In this document: one piece after another, positions 26,232 to 34,580 of the stretch
Numbering within the stretch: position 1 is the first letter of the stretch
Layout: every line of letters starts with the position of its first letter
DNA from: Ruegeria sp. R14_0
GTDB taxonomy: Bacteria; Pseudomonadota; Alphaproteobacteria; Rhodobacterales; Rhodobacteraceae
Reading direction: 5' to 3'
NCBI RefSeq assembly: GCF_017743975.1
Contig: NZ_JAGHRC010000006.1
Coordinates: 1 to 64,000, forward strand
Length of the DNA stretch: 64,000 bases
Notes under the pieces: generated by a model
The model's input: only the letters and a program-made list of their open reading frames with translations
The model's database searches: none
Told to the model about the DNA's origin: nothing
Program-made: the position numbers and the translations under genes

Positions 26232-26720
26232 TCACTTTTTCTGCGCGCCATCGAGGACGGTAAACGGGGGTGCGCTGGCCTTGACTGTTGATGTGACGAT
26301 GTAGGTGAAGTATCGCGCCAGCCCGAGATCGGCGTGCAGAAGCTCGTCTATGAAGCGTTGATACGTATCCACGTCTCGAGTCACGACTTGCAGGATATAA
26401 TCAAATCCACCGCCCAATGCCCAGCAGGCGGTGACCTCATCGCGCTGGAAAACCGTGTCTTCGAAGGCGCGAAAATCCTGCGCCCTGTGTCGTTCCAATT
26501 CAACAGTAACGAATATTGTGACGCTGGGTCCGAGCGCCGAAAGCTCGATATCTGCGCGGTAGCCCCGGATCAGCCCTGAATTCTCCAATCGTTTCAAACG
26601 CTCCCAACAGGGTGTCGGAGAGAGGTTCACGCGCTTGGCGAGCTCGGTTTTAGATATCCGGCCCTCGCGACTTAGGATGCGAAGGATTTCAAGGTCCCGA
26701 TTATCAAGTTGAATGCTCAT
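26232..26720 (-). CDS. asnC: Lrp/AsnC-family regulator of ectoine genes
   Basis: This 162-residue protein has an N-terminal AsnC helix-turn-helix (DLEILRILSREGRISKTELA, then LSPTPCWERLKRLENSGLI) and a C-terminal RAM effector domain (ACWALGGGFDYILQVVTRDV). The ATG at 26720 is used because the homology starts there, although the frame is open to 26906. Such a gene (asnC/doeX) sits beside enuR in known ectoine clusters and activates or tunes the catabolic genes. Here it is divergent from enuR, with 63 bases between start codons containing a strong inverted repeat. Confidence 0.85.
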   Translation of the reverse strand: MSIQLDNRDLEILRILSREGRISKTELAKRVNLSPTPCWERLKRLENSGLIRGYRADIELSALGPSVTIFVTVELERHRAQDFRAFEDTVFQRDEVTACWALGGGFDYILQVVTRDVDTYQRFIDELLHADLGLARYFTYIVTSTVKASAPPFTVLDGAQKK

Positions 26721-26761
26721 ATGAAACCAATCCGCAATTGGAATGTGCTTGTCAATTGTAT

Positions 26762-26784
26762 TGATATTATTCAGGATAATATCA
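26762..26784. promoter_or_regulatory. inverted-repeat operator at enuR start
   Basis: TGATATTAT and ATAATATCA are exact nine-base inverted arms separated by five bases (TCAGG). The right arm ends on the A of the enuR ATG. The position between divergent asnC and enuR suggests autoregulation by either product. Confidence 0.65.
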
Positions 26785-28172
26785 TGACAAAATGGCCGAT
26801 ACAAAGAGAAGACCTGGTGCGCCCAGCCTACCGCTCGCTTGCGAGAAAGCTGGTTGAGGCGATTGAGAGCGGTGATTTGCCCGCCGGAACGCAACTTCCG
26901 ACCCATCGGGCGCTGTCCTACGAGCTAGAGCTGAGTGTTCAGACAGTCAGTCGTGCTTATGACGAATTGGGCCGGCTGGGCTTTATCAGCGGAGAGGTCG
27001 GACGCGGCAGCTTTGTGCGCGGGCGCGACGGCGATGCTCAGGTGCCATGGAATCGCACGTCGAGTGGTTTTAACATTATTGACCTCTCGATGCTCGCCCC
27101 TGTCACCGGTGACATCCACGCACAGTGTATGGCGCAGACACTGAGCGAACTGTCCAGGGACCTGCCGCAAAGCACGCTCGTTTCGTTTCGACCGCGCTCT
27201 ACTTTGGAGCGGCATGTGACAGAAGCTGCGCGTTGGATCACAGCAGGAGGGGTGCCGGTAGACCCTGAGCGAATTATTCCGACAAACGGCAATACAGCGG
27301 CCATGAGCGTCGCGTTGCAAACGGCCGCCTTGCCGGGTGAGTTGGTTGTGACCGAGACGCTGGGGCATCATACCCTAAAATCGCTGACCTCAACGCTGGG
27401 TTTGCGCCTGCAGGGTCTGTCCATTGACTCAGAGGGTATTGTGCCCGAGGCATTCGAAGCTGCCTGCAGGAACGATGCTGTCAAAGCGTTGTTTCTAATG
27501 CCATCCGGGCTCGGCCCGACATGTGCCTTCGCGGGCACCGAACGCAGGCAGGCCTTGTGTGACATTGCGAAAAAGTACGGTGTTTGGATTATCGAAAGCG
27601 ATGCCTGGGGTCCGATCAACCCGGCAAGATCCCCGGCATTTGCCGAACTGGCGCCGGATCAAACGTTCTACTTTACCGGGGTGACGAAATGCCTGCTGCC
27701 CGGGTTACGGCTTGGCTGGCTGGTGGTTCCGGAAACGATGATATCGGCCGCACGGAACCGTCATCTTGTAACGAACTGGATGGCGACACCCCTTATGGCC
27801 GAGATTGCCACGCGCTGGATCGTAGATGGGACGGCGCAAGCGCTTTTGAAGTGGCAAAGGAAGAACCTCGACCGCAGAAACGCAATCGTGAGATCAAAGT
27901 TCGGTCCACTTGATTTTGCTTCTTCGCCGTATGGAATGCATGTCTGGCTTCCGCTGCCGGAGCCATGGAAAGCGCAGGATTTTGTCGAACATGCGCGCAA
28001 CGAAGGTGTCGCGGTTGCAGCCTCCTCGAATTTTCGGACCGGAGAAGAGGCCGCACCGGAAGCTGTCCGCATATGTGTCGGAATCGGGACAGAGCAAGAG
28101 CTTGCAAAAGGATTGAGCATAATTGCTCGTTTGGCAGGCAATTCGCCGGAACCGGCACTTCTGGCAATTTGA
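26784..28172 (+). CDS. enuR: MocR/GntR-type repressor of ectoine catabolism
   Basis: This 462-residue protein is a fusion of a GntR-type winged helix (residues about 10-78, including LPTHRALSYELELSVQTVSR) and a class I aminotransferase-like domain. The PLP Lys is Lys302 in TGVTKCLLPGLRLGW, the same position as in EnuR of Ruegeria pomeroyi as I recall it. EnuR represses the ectoine import and degradation operon and is released by ectoine-derived metabolites bound through PLP. An AGGAT ribosome binding site precedes the ATG. It is followed by uehABC and a probable operator at 28193-28235. Confidence 0.9.
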   Translation: MTKWPIQREDLVRPAYRSLARKLVEAIESGDLPAGTQLPTHRALSYELELSVQTVSRAYDELGRLGFISGEVGRGSFVRGRDGDAQVPWNRTSSGFNIIDLSMLAPVTGDIHAQCMAQTLSELSRDLPQSTLVSFRPRSTLERHVTEAARWITAGGVPVDPERIIPTNGNTAAMSVALQTAALPGELVVTETLGHHTLKSLTSTLGLRLQGLSIDSEGIVPEAFEAACRNDAVKALFLMPSGLGPTCAFAGTERRQALCDIAKKYGVWIIESDAWGPINPARSPAFAELAPDQTFYFTGVTKCLLPGLRLGWLVVPETMISAARNRHLVTNWMATPLMAEIATRWIVDGTAQALLKWQRKNLDRRNAIVRSKFGPLDFASSPYGMHVWLPLPEPWKAQDFVEHARNEGVAVAASSNFRTGEEAAPEAVRICVGIGTEQELAKGLSIIARLAGNSPEPALLAI

Positions 28173-28192
28173 GACTGCACGGAAACGCTGGA

Positions 28193-28235
28193 TAAAATTG
28201 TCATGATTTAATAAAAAAATTGACATGATTTGATT
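28193..28235. promoter_or_regulatory. direct repeats upstream of uehA, probable EnuR site
   Basis: AATTGTCATGATTT and AATTGACATGATTT are near-identical direct repeats whose starts are 22 bases apart, roughly two helix turns. The second contains TTGACA, a possible -35 box. MocR-type regulators commonly bind direct repeats, so this is the likely EnuR operator for the uehABC-usp-eut operon. Confidence 0.6.
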
Positions 28236-28348
28236 TTCCACAAAAGCATTGGCGGCGTCAGGGCCGGATGATGTGTCATGCGCCCTCGAAGTTACAAACG
28301 GCCGATCAGGGCCAACCTGAGACGCGCCAATGAAACAGGGAGTCAAAC

Positions 28349-29359
28349 ATGACAATTAAGAAAATTGCTGCAGCAGCGTCTGCACTTGCAATGCTGGTCG
28401 GAGCGACCTCGGCCAGTGCCGACAATTGGCGCTATGCCATGGAAGAGGCGCTGACGGATCCTCAGGGCATGTATGCATTGAAATTCAAAGAGGTGATCGA
28501 AGCCAATTCCGATCATACCGTTCAGATCTTCCCCATCGGCTCGCTTGGGGAATCCGCTGATGCCATGGAACAGGCACAGGCCGGGTTGCTTCAGTTCATT
28601 GATCAGTCGCCGGGCTTTACAGGCGCAATGATCCCGGAAGCCGAAGCATTTCTGGTGCCCTATGTTCAGCCGACAGATCCCCAGGAAGTGCGAAAGTTCT
28701 TCAAAGAGGGCGTCGCGGTCAACGAGATGTTCCACGACAGCTATCGCGAACAGGGCCTGGAGCTTTTGGCCATGTTCCCCGAGGGCGAAATGGTCGTGAC
28801 CACCATGGAAGAATTCCGCACTCCTGAAGATATGGAGGGCATGAAAATTCGCACCATGACGTCGCCATTGCTGCTGGAGACATACAAAGCCTTTGGAGCG
28901 TCGCCGATTGCCATGCCTTGGGGCGAACTGATCGGGGCCCTGAAAACCAACATGGTTGACGGACAGGAAAATCCCACGGTCTGGATCGAAGCCTATGATC
29001 TGGACAACCTCACCAAGGTCATGACCTATACCGGCCACGGACAATACACGACTGCCGTCATGGCAAATGCCGAATTCTATGACGGGCTGAGCGACGAGGA
29101 CAAAGCCCTTGTTCAAAAAGCATCGCAGGAAGCTTTGGATTATATCCTCGATGTGGCGGTCGAACTGGACGCTATCGGCTTGAAAAAAATCCAGGAATCC
29201 AACCCCGACTATAAGATCGTGCGCCTGACGGACGAAGAGCGCGAAGCGTTCAAAGAGCGGGCCAAATTGGTGGAAGCTGCATTTATCGAGCGGGCAGGAC
29301 CGCGTGGTGAGGCCATCCTTGAACAGATGAAAAAAGATCTGGAAGCGGCGCGGCAATAG
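28349..29359 (+). CDS. uehA: TRAP transporter binding protein for ectoines
   Basis: This 336-residue DctP-type solute-binding protein has a signal peptide cleaved near ATSASA (residues 19-24). The fold is the TRAP SBP type, with ALTDPQGMYALKFKE near the start and the conserved Arg in MKIRTMTSP and Asn in DGQENPT, which in this family hold the carboxylate. Placement in front of DctQ and DctM genes and the eut genes makes it UehA, which binds ectoine and hydroxyectoine in the periplasm. Its own product is probably made in excess over the membrane subunits. Confidence 0.9.
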   Translation: MTIKKIAAAASALAMLVGATSASADNWRYAMEEALTDPQGMYALKFKEVIEANSDHTVQIFPIGSLGESADAMEQAQAGLLQFIDQSPGFTGAMIPEAEAFLVPYVQPTDPQEVRKFFKEGVAVNEMFHDSYREQGLELLAMFPEGEMVVTTMEEFRTPEDMEGMKIRTMTSPLLLETYKAFGASPIAMPWGELIGALKTNMVDGQENPTVWIEAYDLDNLTKVMTYTGHGQYTTAVMANAEFYDGLSDEDKALVQKASQEALDYILDVAVELDAIGLKKIQESNPDYKIVRLTDEEREAFKERAKLVEAAFIERAGPRGEAILEQMKKDLEAARQ

Positions 29360-29486
29360 GCTGCACCAGAGGAACCAAATCACTCACGGTGCGTTGCACT
29401 GCGGGCCCTTTCCAAAATTCTGGGGCCCGCAGGCCGTCTGAAAAATCAAAGTGATGCGCCGGGTCGGCTGGCAGTGGGGAGAGAAG

Positions 29487-30059
29487 ATGAACAATACGCC
29501 AGATAAAAAAGGCGGCGTGACGGGTCTGATCGACAGTTTGGACAACGGCATAGCCGCGCTGGAACGAGTGATCATGGCCATCGGCGTGATCCTGATGGCC
29601 GTGAATACCATTGCCAATGTCATCAGCCGGTTTCTGTTCAATCACTCAATCATCTTCGCAGAAGAACTAAACAGTATTTTCATTTTGTTGGTGACGTTTG
29701 CCGGGCTTGGATACGCCGCCCGACATGGGCGCCATATTCGGATGTCGGCCATTTCCGATGCTATGCCGCAGCGTGTCCGGAAAATTCTGATGATTGTCAT
29801 CACGGGGGTCACTTCGATCCTGCTGCTGCTTCTGGCTTGGTATGCGGTGCAATACATCGTCAGTATTCAATCGAAGGGGCGCGTTTATCCTGCGCTTGGA
29901 TTCCCCGTTTACCTCAGCTTTCTTTGGGTACCTGTCGGGCTGCTCGTCTCGGGCATTCAGTACGCGTTAACCTGCGTTCAAAATCTGAAAGAGCCGGAAA
30001 TTTATCTGTCCACGGATCTGCGCGAAGCGGATGCACAGGAACTGGAATTGGAGCTTTAA
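29487..30059 (+). CDS. uehB: TRAP transporter small membrane subunit
   Basis: This 190-residue DctQ-type protein has four membrane helices (around residues 28-48, 58-76, 98-120 and 140-160). The ATG at 29487 follows GGGGAGAGAAG. An open frame back to 29451 is less likely. It couples the periplasmic binding protein to the large DctM permease and lies immediately before it. Confidence 0.85.
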   Translation: MNNTPDKKGGVTGLIDSLDNGIAALERVIMAIGVILMAVNTIANVISRFLFNHSIIFAEELNSIFILLVTFAGLGYAARHGRHIRMSAISDAMPQRVRKILMIVITGVTSILLLLLAWYAVQYIVSIQSKGRVYPALGFPVYLSFLWVPVGLLVSGIQYALTCVQNLKEPEIYLSTDLREADAQELELEL

Positions 30060-30060
30060 T

Positions 30061-31347
30061 ATGGCCCTGGTAATGTTTTCCGTAATGGTCGTGCTGCTTC
30101 TGCTGGGCTTTCCGATGATGGTTCCGCTGATCGCTGGCGCGTTTATTGGCGTAGTTCAATTGTTCGGTTCCATCGAAAAGACCGAATTTCTGGTTCAACA
30201 GATGCTTGGGGGAATCCGACCCGCGTCTTTGATTGCCGTGCCTATGTTCATATTGGCGGCGGACATCATGACACGAGGTCAGTCAGCGGGTCGCTTGATC
30301 GATATGGTCATGGCCTTTGTCCGCCACATTCGAGGGGGTCTGGCGGTCAGCACTGCGACGGCCTGCGCCTTGTTTGGCGCTGTGTCGGGTTCCACCCAGG
30401 CAACCGTTGTCGCCGTGGGAACACCCCTGCGGCCCCGAATGCTCAAAGGCGGTTACAAGGATTCGTTCATCCTCGCCCTCATTGTGAATTCAAGCGACAT
30501 CGCATTTCTGATCCCGCCTAGCATCGGGATGATCATTTATGGTGTGGTGGCAAAAGCATCCATTCCTGAATTGTTCATCGCGGGTCTTGGGCCGGGCATT
30601 CTGATCCTGATTATGTTTTCGATCTACAGTGTCATCTATGCCAAGCTGAACGATGTCCCGACCGAGCCGAAAGCGTCGTGGAGCGAACGGTTGGTCGCGA
30701 TCCGCGGTGCCCTGTGGCCACTGGGGTTTCCGCTGCTGATCATTGGCGGGATTTTCTTCGGTATTTTCAGCCCGACAGAGGCGGCTGCAATCAGCGTGGC
30801 CTATGCGCTGTTCCTGGAAGTGGTGATTTTCAGAACCATGAAAATCACGGACCTCTATCAAACGGCCCTATCGACAGGCATGGTGACCGCTGTGGTCTTT
30901 ATCCTTGTCGGTGCCGGGGCTGCATTCGCCTGGGTTTTGTCCTTCGCGCAAATCCCGCAGCAGCTATTGGGGGCACTTGGAATTGACCAGATGGGTCAGA
31001 TCGGTGTGCTGTTCACAATTGCGATCGCATTCTTCATCGGCTGCATGTTCGTGGACCCGATCGTGGTGATCTTGATCTTTGTTCCAATCTTTGCACCTGT
31101 TGTCGCGCAAACCGGGCTTGATCCGATCCTCGTTGGCACATTAATCACATTGCAGGCTGCCATCGGGTCAGCCACGCCACCCTTTGGATGCGATATCTTC
31201 ACCGCGGTGGCGGTTTTCAAGCGGCCCTATCTTGAGGTTATCCGCGGAACGCCACCTTTTGTGTTCATGCTTCTTACCGTCTCGGTTCTTTTGATCTTCT
31301 TCCCGCAACTGGCGCTTTTCCTGCGCGACGTGGCCTTTGGTAAATAG
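30061..31347 (+). CDS. uehC: TRAP transporter large permease
   Basis: This 428-residue DctM-family permease has about twelve membrane segments and the family motif blocks AVSGSTQATVVAVG and PPSIGMIIYGV, with the GSATPPFG element near the C terminus. It starts one base after the uehB stop. It drives sodium-coupled uptake of ectoine/hydroxyectoine with UehA and UehB, which is inferred from the cluster. Confidence 0.9.
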   Translation: MALVMFSVMVVLLLLGFPMMVPLIAGAFIGVVQLFGSIEKTEFLVQQMLGGIRPASLIAVPMFILAADIMTRGQSAGRLIDMVMAFVRHIRGGLAVSTATACALFGAVSGSTQATVVAVGTPLRPRMLKGGYKDSFILALIVNSSDIAFLIPPSIGMIIYGVVAKASIPELFIAGLGPGILILIMFSIYSVIYAKLNDVPTEPKASWSERLVAIRGALWPLGFPLLIIGGIFFGIFSPTEAAAISVAYALFLEVVIFRTMKITDLYQTALSTGMVTAVVFILVGAGAAFAWVLSFAQIPQQLLGALGIDQMGQIGVLFTIAIAFFIGCMFVDPIVVILIFVPIFAPVVAQTGLDPILVGTLITLQAAIGSATPPFGCDIFTAVAVFKRPYLEVIRGTPPFVFMLLTVSVLLIFFPQLALFLRDVAFGK

Positions 31348-31358
31348 GGGATTGGCGC

Positions 31359-31796
31359 ATGTTTACATCAATACTGGCGGCATTTGACGGGTCCGAAGGC
31401 GCAGTCGCGGCGCTTCAAAAAGCGGCGGAGCTGGCGAAACTTTCGGGCGCGGAACTTACGATTTTGACCCTCTACCGGCACCATTCGGTGCTCGAGGGGT
31501 CAATGTATGTCACAGACGTAGAACAACCCGATAACATTGACGAAATCATGCGTGAACGTTCCAAGGAAATCGCGGAAAATGGCGCATCAATCGCCCGGGA
31601 GGCGGGCTGCGAGCACATCCGGGCGTTCGTAAAAAGCGGGCCGGTCGCGCGAACGATCATTGGCTTCGCGCAAGAGCATAAGAATGACCTGATCGTCATG
31701 GGAAGCCGTGGTTTGGGGTCAATCGAAGGGTATTTGCTGGGAAGCGTTTCGCACAAGGTGACAAGCTTGGCACAATGCCCAGTACTTGTTGTGTGA
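31359..31796 (+). CDS. usp: universal stress protein
   Basis: This 145-residue UspA-domain protein has the ATP-binding signature (GSRGLGSIEGYLLGSVS near residues 115-131) and the N-terminal LAAFDGSEGA. A usp gene sits at this spot in the Ruegeria pomeroyi ectoine cluster. TeaD, the homologue from Halomonas, modulates a TRAP-type ectoine transporter, so a similar role is plausible. The gene is separated from uehC by 11 bases and from eutA by 7. Confidence 0.85.
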   Translation: MFTSILAAFDGSEGAVAALQKAAELAKLSGAELTILTLYRHHSVLEGSMYVTDVEQPDNIDEIMRERSKEIAENGASIAREAGCEHIRAFVKSGPVARTIIGFAQEHKNDLIVMGSRGLGSIEGYLLGSVSHKVTSLAQCPVLVV

Positions 31797-31803
31797 GGTA
31801 GAA

Positions 31804-32568
31804 ATGGAATTGTCCATAAAGTCTTCGGTTTCAACCGTTGCATCCCATCTCGACGCCCGCCCCGTTTCAAAGCGTATCGGATTGGTCGCCCTGGCTACGG
31901 ATCATACGACCGAAGTGGACTTTGCGCGGATGCTGCAAGGCCAGGATGTTGGTGTCTATGTGAATCGTATCACGTTCGACAACCCGACCACTCACGACAG
32001 CCTTATGCGCACCGGTCCGCGTCTTGCAGCGGCGGCCGCCGACATTCTGCCGGGTGAGGCGCTGGATGTTCTGGTCTATGGATGCACCGCCGCCTCTGTG
32101 GTTTTGGGCAACGACAAGGTGGCCGAACACATGAACAAGGCCAAGCCCGGCGCGCCATGCGTGACCCCAAGTTCCGCCGCCTTCGATGCTTTCGATGCTC
32201 TGGGAGTTAGGAAGGTCAGTGTTCTGACCCCCTACACGCAGGATGTAACGGATTCCCTTGCTGCCTATTTCTCGCAACGCAGCGCAACCGTCGTGAACGC
32301 CGCCTGTTTCGGGCTGACTGACGATCGCGAAATGGCGCGTATATCCAAAGAAAGCATTGTCGAGGGCGGGGTTGCTGCCTGCGCCGATGATGCCGATGCG
32401 CTTTTCATTTCCTGCACCGCCGTTCGGGCCGCCGGATGTGTCGAGGAATTGGAGCAGCGGCTGAGCAAGCCGGTTGTGACGTCCAATCAGGCGATGGTTT
32501 GGCGGTGCATGAAGCATCTGGGGACACCCACCGACGTGCCCCATGGCGGCTTGCTGTTTAAGACGTAA
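31804..32568 (+). CDS. eutA: Asp/Glu-racemase-type protein, hydroxyectoine utilisation
   Basis: This 254-residue member of the Asp/Glu racemase/maleate isomerase superfamily has paired catalytic Cys in VLVYGCTAASV and ALFISCTAVRA, in two pseudo-symmetric halves. The ATG at 31804 has GAGGTAGAA upstream. EutA is one of three enzymes (EutABC) that convert hydroxyectoine to ectoine. The exact reaction was inferred in the literature rather than fully shown, to my knowledge. Confidence 0.85.
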   Translation: MELSIKSSVSTVASHLDARPVSKRIGLVALATDHTTEVDFARMLQGQDVGVYVNRITFDNPTTHDSLMRTGPRLAAAAADILPGEALDVLVYGCTAASVVLGNDKVAEHMNKAKPGAPCVTPSSAAFDAFDALGVRKVSVLTPYTQDVTDSLAAYFSQRSATVVNAACFGLTDDREMARISKESIVEGGVAACADDADALFISCTAVRAAGCVEELEQRLSKPVVTSNQAMVWRCMKHLGTPTDVPHGGLLFKT

Positions 32569-32585
32569 CATGCTCGGAATAAGCA

Positions 32586-33575
32586 ATGAAATCTGAAATC
32601 ACTCTTCAGGACAGCCATGCGGCGCGGCAGCGCATTTCTGGCCATGTCCGGACCACTCCGATTGCCGCCTCACCTAGCCTGAGCGCGACAACCGGTGGCA
32701 CCATAGAACTCAAATTAGAGCAGCTGCAAAAAACCGGCAGTTTCAAACTTCGCGGCGCGACCAACGCTGTGTTGTCGCTGACCGAAGCGGAACGTGCGCA
32801 CGGCGTAGTCGGTGTCTCCACCGGCAATCACGGTCGCGGTCTGGCATACGCGGCAAAACAGGCAGGCGTCCGGTGCATCATCTGCATGTCGGAGCTTGTG
32901 CCGCAAAACAAGGTGGACGGGATCAAGGCGGAAGGGGCCGAGGTGCGTATCGTCGGGCGATCGCAGGATGATGCCCAGCTGGAAGTCGACAAACTCGTTG
33001 CCGAAGGCATGGTTACATTGCCGCCGTTTGACCACCCTCAGATCATCGCAGGGCAAAGTACACTGGCGCTTGAGATGCTTGAACAGTCGCCAGATCCCGA
33101 TACCGTACTGGTCCCCTTATCCGGCGGTGGGCTGATTTCTGGGGTAGGCATGGTCATCAAAGCGCTGAGTCCATCGACCCGCGTGATCGGTATTTCGATG
33201 GAGCGTGGTGCCGCCATGTATGAAAGCCAACAGGTGGGCAAGCCCATTATGGTCCCCGAGCTTCCAACCCTCGCGGACAGCCTCGGCGGTGGGGTCGGGC
33301 TGGACAACGAATACACTTTCGCAATGACCCGCGACTTTGTCGACGAGATCCTTCTGGTCTGCGAGGCCGAGATCGCCGCAGCCATCCGCCACGCCTATTG
33401 GCAAGAACGTCAGGTCATCGAAGGCTCGGGTAGTGTGGGGATTGCCGCACTGATGTCGGGAAAAATCAAAGATCCCGGCAAATGCATCGTCGTCATTTCG
33501 GGGCAGAATATCGATATGAACCTGCATCATCGGATCATTTCCGGTGAAGATGTGGATGTGGCACAGGAGAGTTGA
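32586..33575 (+). CDS. eutB: threonine dehydratase-like hydroxyectoine enzyme
   Basis: This 329-residue fold-type II PLP enzyme has the PLP Lys in GSFKLRGA (about residues 52-59), the phosphate-binding SGGGL loop, and STGNHGRG. It resembles catabolic threonine dehydratases and is the EutB of hydroxyectoine utilisation, thought to remove water or amino groups from a ring-opened hydroxyectoine intermediate. It follows eutA by 17 bases. Confidence 0.85.
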   Translation: MKSEITLQDSHAARQRISGHVRTTPIAASPSLSATTGGTIELKLEQLQKTGSFKLRGATNAVLSLTEAERAHGVVGVSTGNHGRGLAYAAKQAGVRCIICMSELVPQNKVDGIKAEGAEVRIVGRSQDDAQLEVDKLVAEGMVTLPPFDHPQIIAGQSTLALEMLEQSPDPDTVLVPLSGGGLISGVGMVIKALSPSTRVIGISMERGAAMYESQQVGKPIMVPELPTLADSLGGGVGLDNEYTFAMTRDFVDEILLVCEAEIAAAIRHAYWQERQVIEGSGSVGIAALMSGKIKDPGKCIVVISGQNIDMNLHHRIISGEDVDVAQES

Positions 33576-33576
33576 G

Positions 33577-34569
33577 TTGCCAGAAATCAAAATACTGACC
33601 GAGGCCGACCTTCGCACGCTTGTTCCACTGGACATCGACGCGGTTAACTGTGTTGAACAAGGATTTGCCGTGCTGGCCGGAGGCAGCGTCGTGATGCCCC
33701 CGATCATGACGTTGATGGTACCGGACCATAATGGCGAGGTCTGTGTGAAGTCCGCCTATGTTCCCGGCATCGACAGTTTTGCTATGAAGATGAGCCCAGG
33801 ATTTTTCGACAACCCCAAATTGGGCCTGCCAAGTACATCCGGGTTGATGGTGTTGTTTTCTTCCAAGACGGGTATTCTCGAAGCTCTGCTGCTGGATAAC
33901 GGCTACCTCACGGATGTCCGCACCGCCGCCGCCGGAGCCGTGGCCGCGCGTCACTTGGCAAAAGCAGACGCAAGCACGGTCTGTGTCATCGGAGCCGGAG
34001 TTCAGGCGAGGTTGCAGTTAAAGGCCCTTTCTCTCGTGCGACCAATCGCAAGCGCGGTGATCTGGGCGCGAGACAATGCAAAGGCCGATGCTCTGGCGAC
34101 CGAACTGCGGGATGAGATGGGGATCGACGTAAGTGCGAAGGAGGACGTCGCTGCTGCAGTATCCTCGGCGGATATCGTCGTGACCACCACGCCCGCTTCC
34201 ACGCCTCTAGTCATGTCGGACTGGTTGCGACCGGGGCAGTTGGTCATCGCGATGGGGTCGGATCAGGAACACAAGGTCGAGCTGGAACCGGGCTGTCTGG
34301 CCCGCGCGGACCTGTACGTACCGGACAGTCAGTCGCAATGCGCCGTCAAAGGTGAATTGCGCAGCGCCCTTAGTGTAGGTGTTGTTCCTCCCGAAATGCA
34401 ATTTGCCGAGTTGGGAGAGGTCGTCGTTGGCAATCTGTCTGGTCGGCGGTCAGAAAGCGATATTATCATAGCCGATCTGACAGGCACTGGCGTGCAGGAC
34501 ACCGCCATCGCCACGCTCGCAAGGCAACGCGCCGAGGCCAAAGGCGCGGGCACTACATTCAACAGCTGA
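33577..34569 (+). CDS. eutC: ornithine cyclodeaminase-like enzyme
   Basis: This 330-residue OCD/mu-crystallin family protein has the NAD-binding VIGAGVQARLQLKAL (about residues 133-147), substrate Lys/Arg region SAYVPGIDSFAMKMSPG and TTTPASTPLV. The start is a TTG at 33577, right after the eutB stop, with AGGAGAG five to six bases upstream; an ATG at 33544 lies inside eutB and has no such site. EutC acts with EutA and EutB in conversion of hydroxyectoine to ectoine. Confidence 0.85.
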   Translation: MPEIKILTEADLRTLVPLDIDAVNCVEQGFAVLAGGSVVMPPIMTLMVPDHNGEVCVKSAYVPGIDSFAMKMSPGFFDNPKLGLPSTSGLMVLFSSKTGILEALLLDNGYLTDVRTAAAGAVAARHLAKADASTVCVIGAGVQARLQLKALSLVRPIASAVIWARDNAKADALATELRDEMGIDVSAKEDVAAAVSSADIVVTTTPASTPLVMSDWLRPGQLVIAMGSDQEHKVELEPGCLARADLYVPDSQSQCAVKGELRSALSVGVVPPEMQFAELGEVVVGNLSGRRSESDIIIADLTGTGVQDTAIATLARQRAEAKGAGTTFNS

Positions 34570-34580
34570 AGAAAAACACC

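Noticed and set aside
28343..29383. 346-codon open frame antisense to uehA
   Set aside because: It mirrors the TRAP binding-protein gene, has no ribosome binding site and resembles no family. It arises from codon bias on the other strand.
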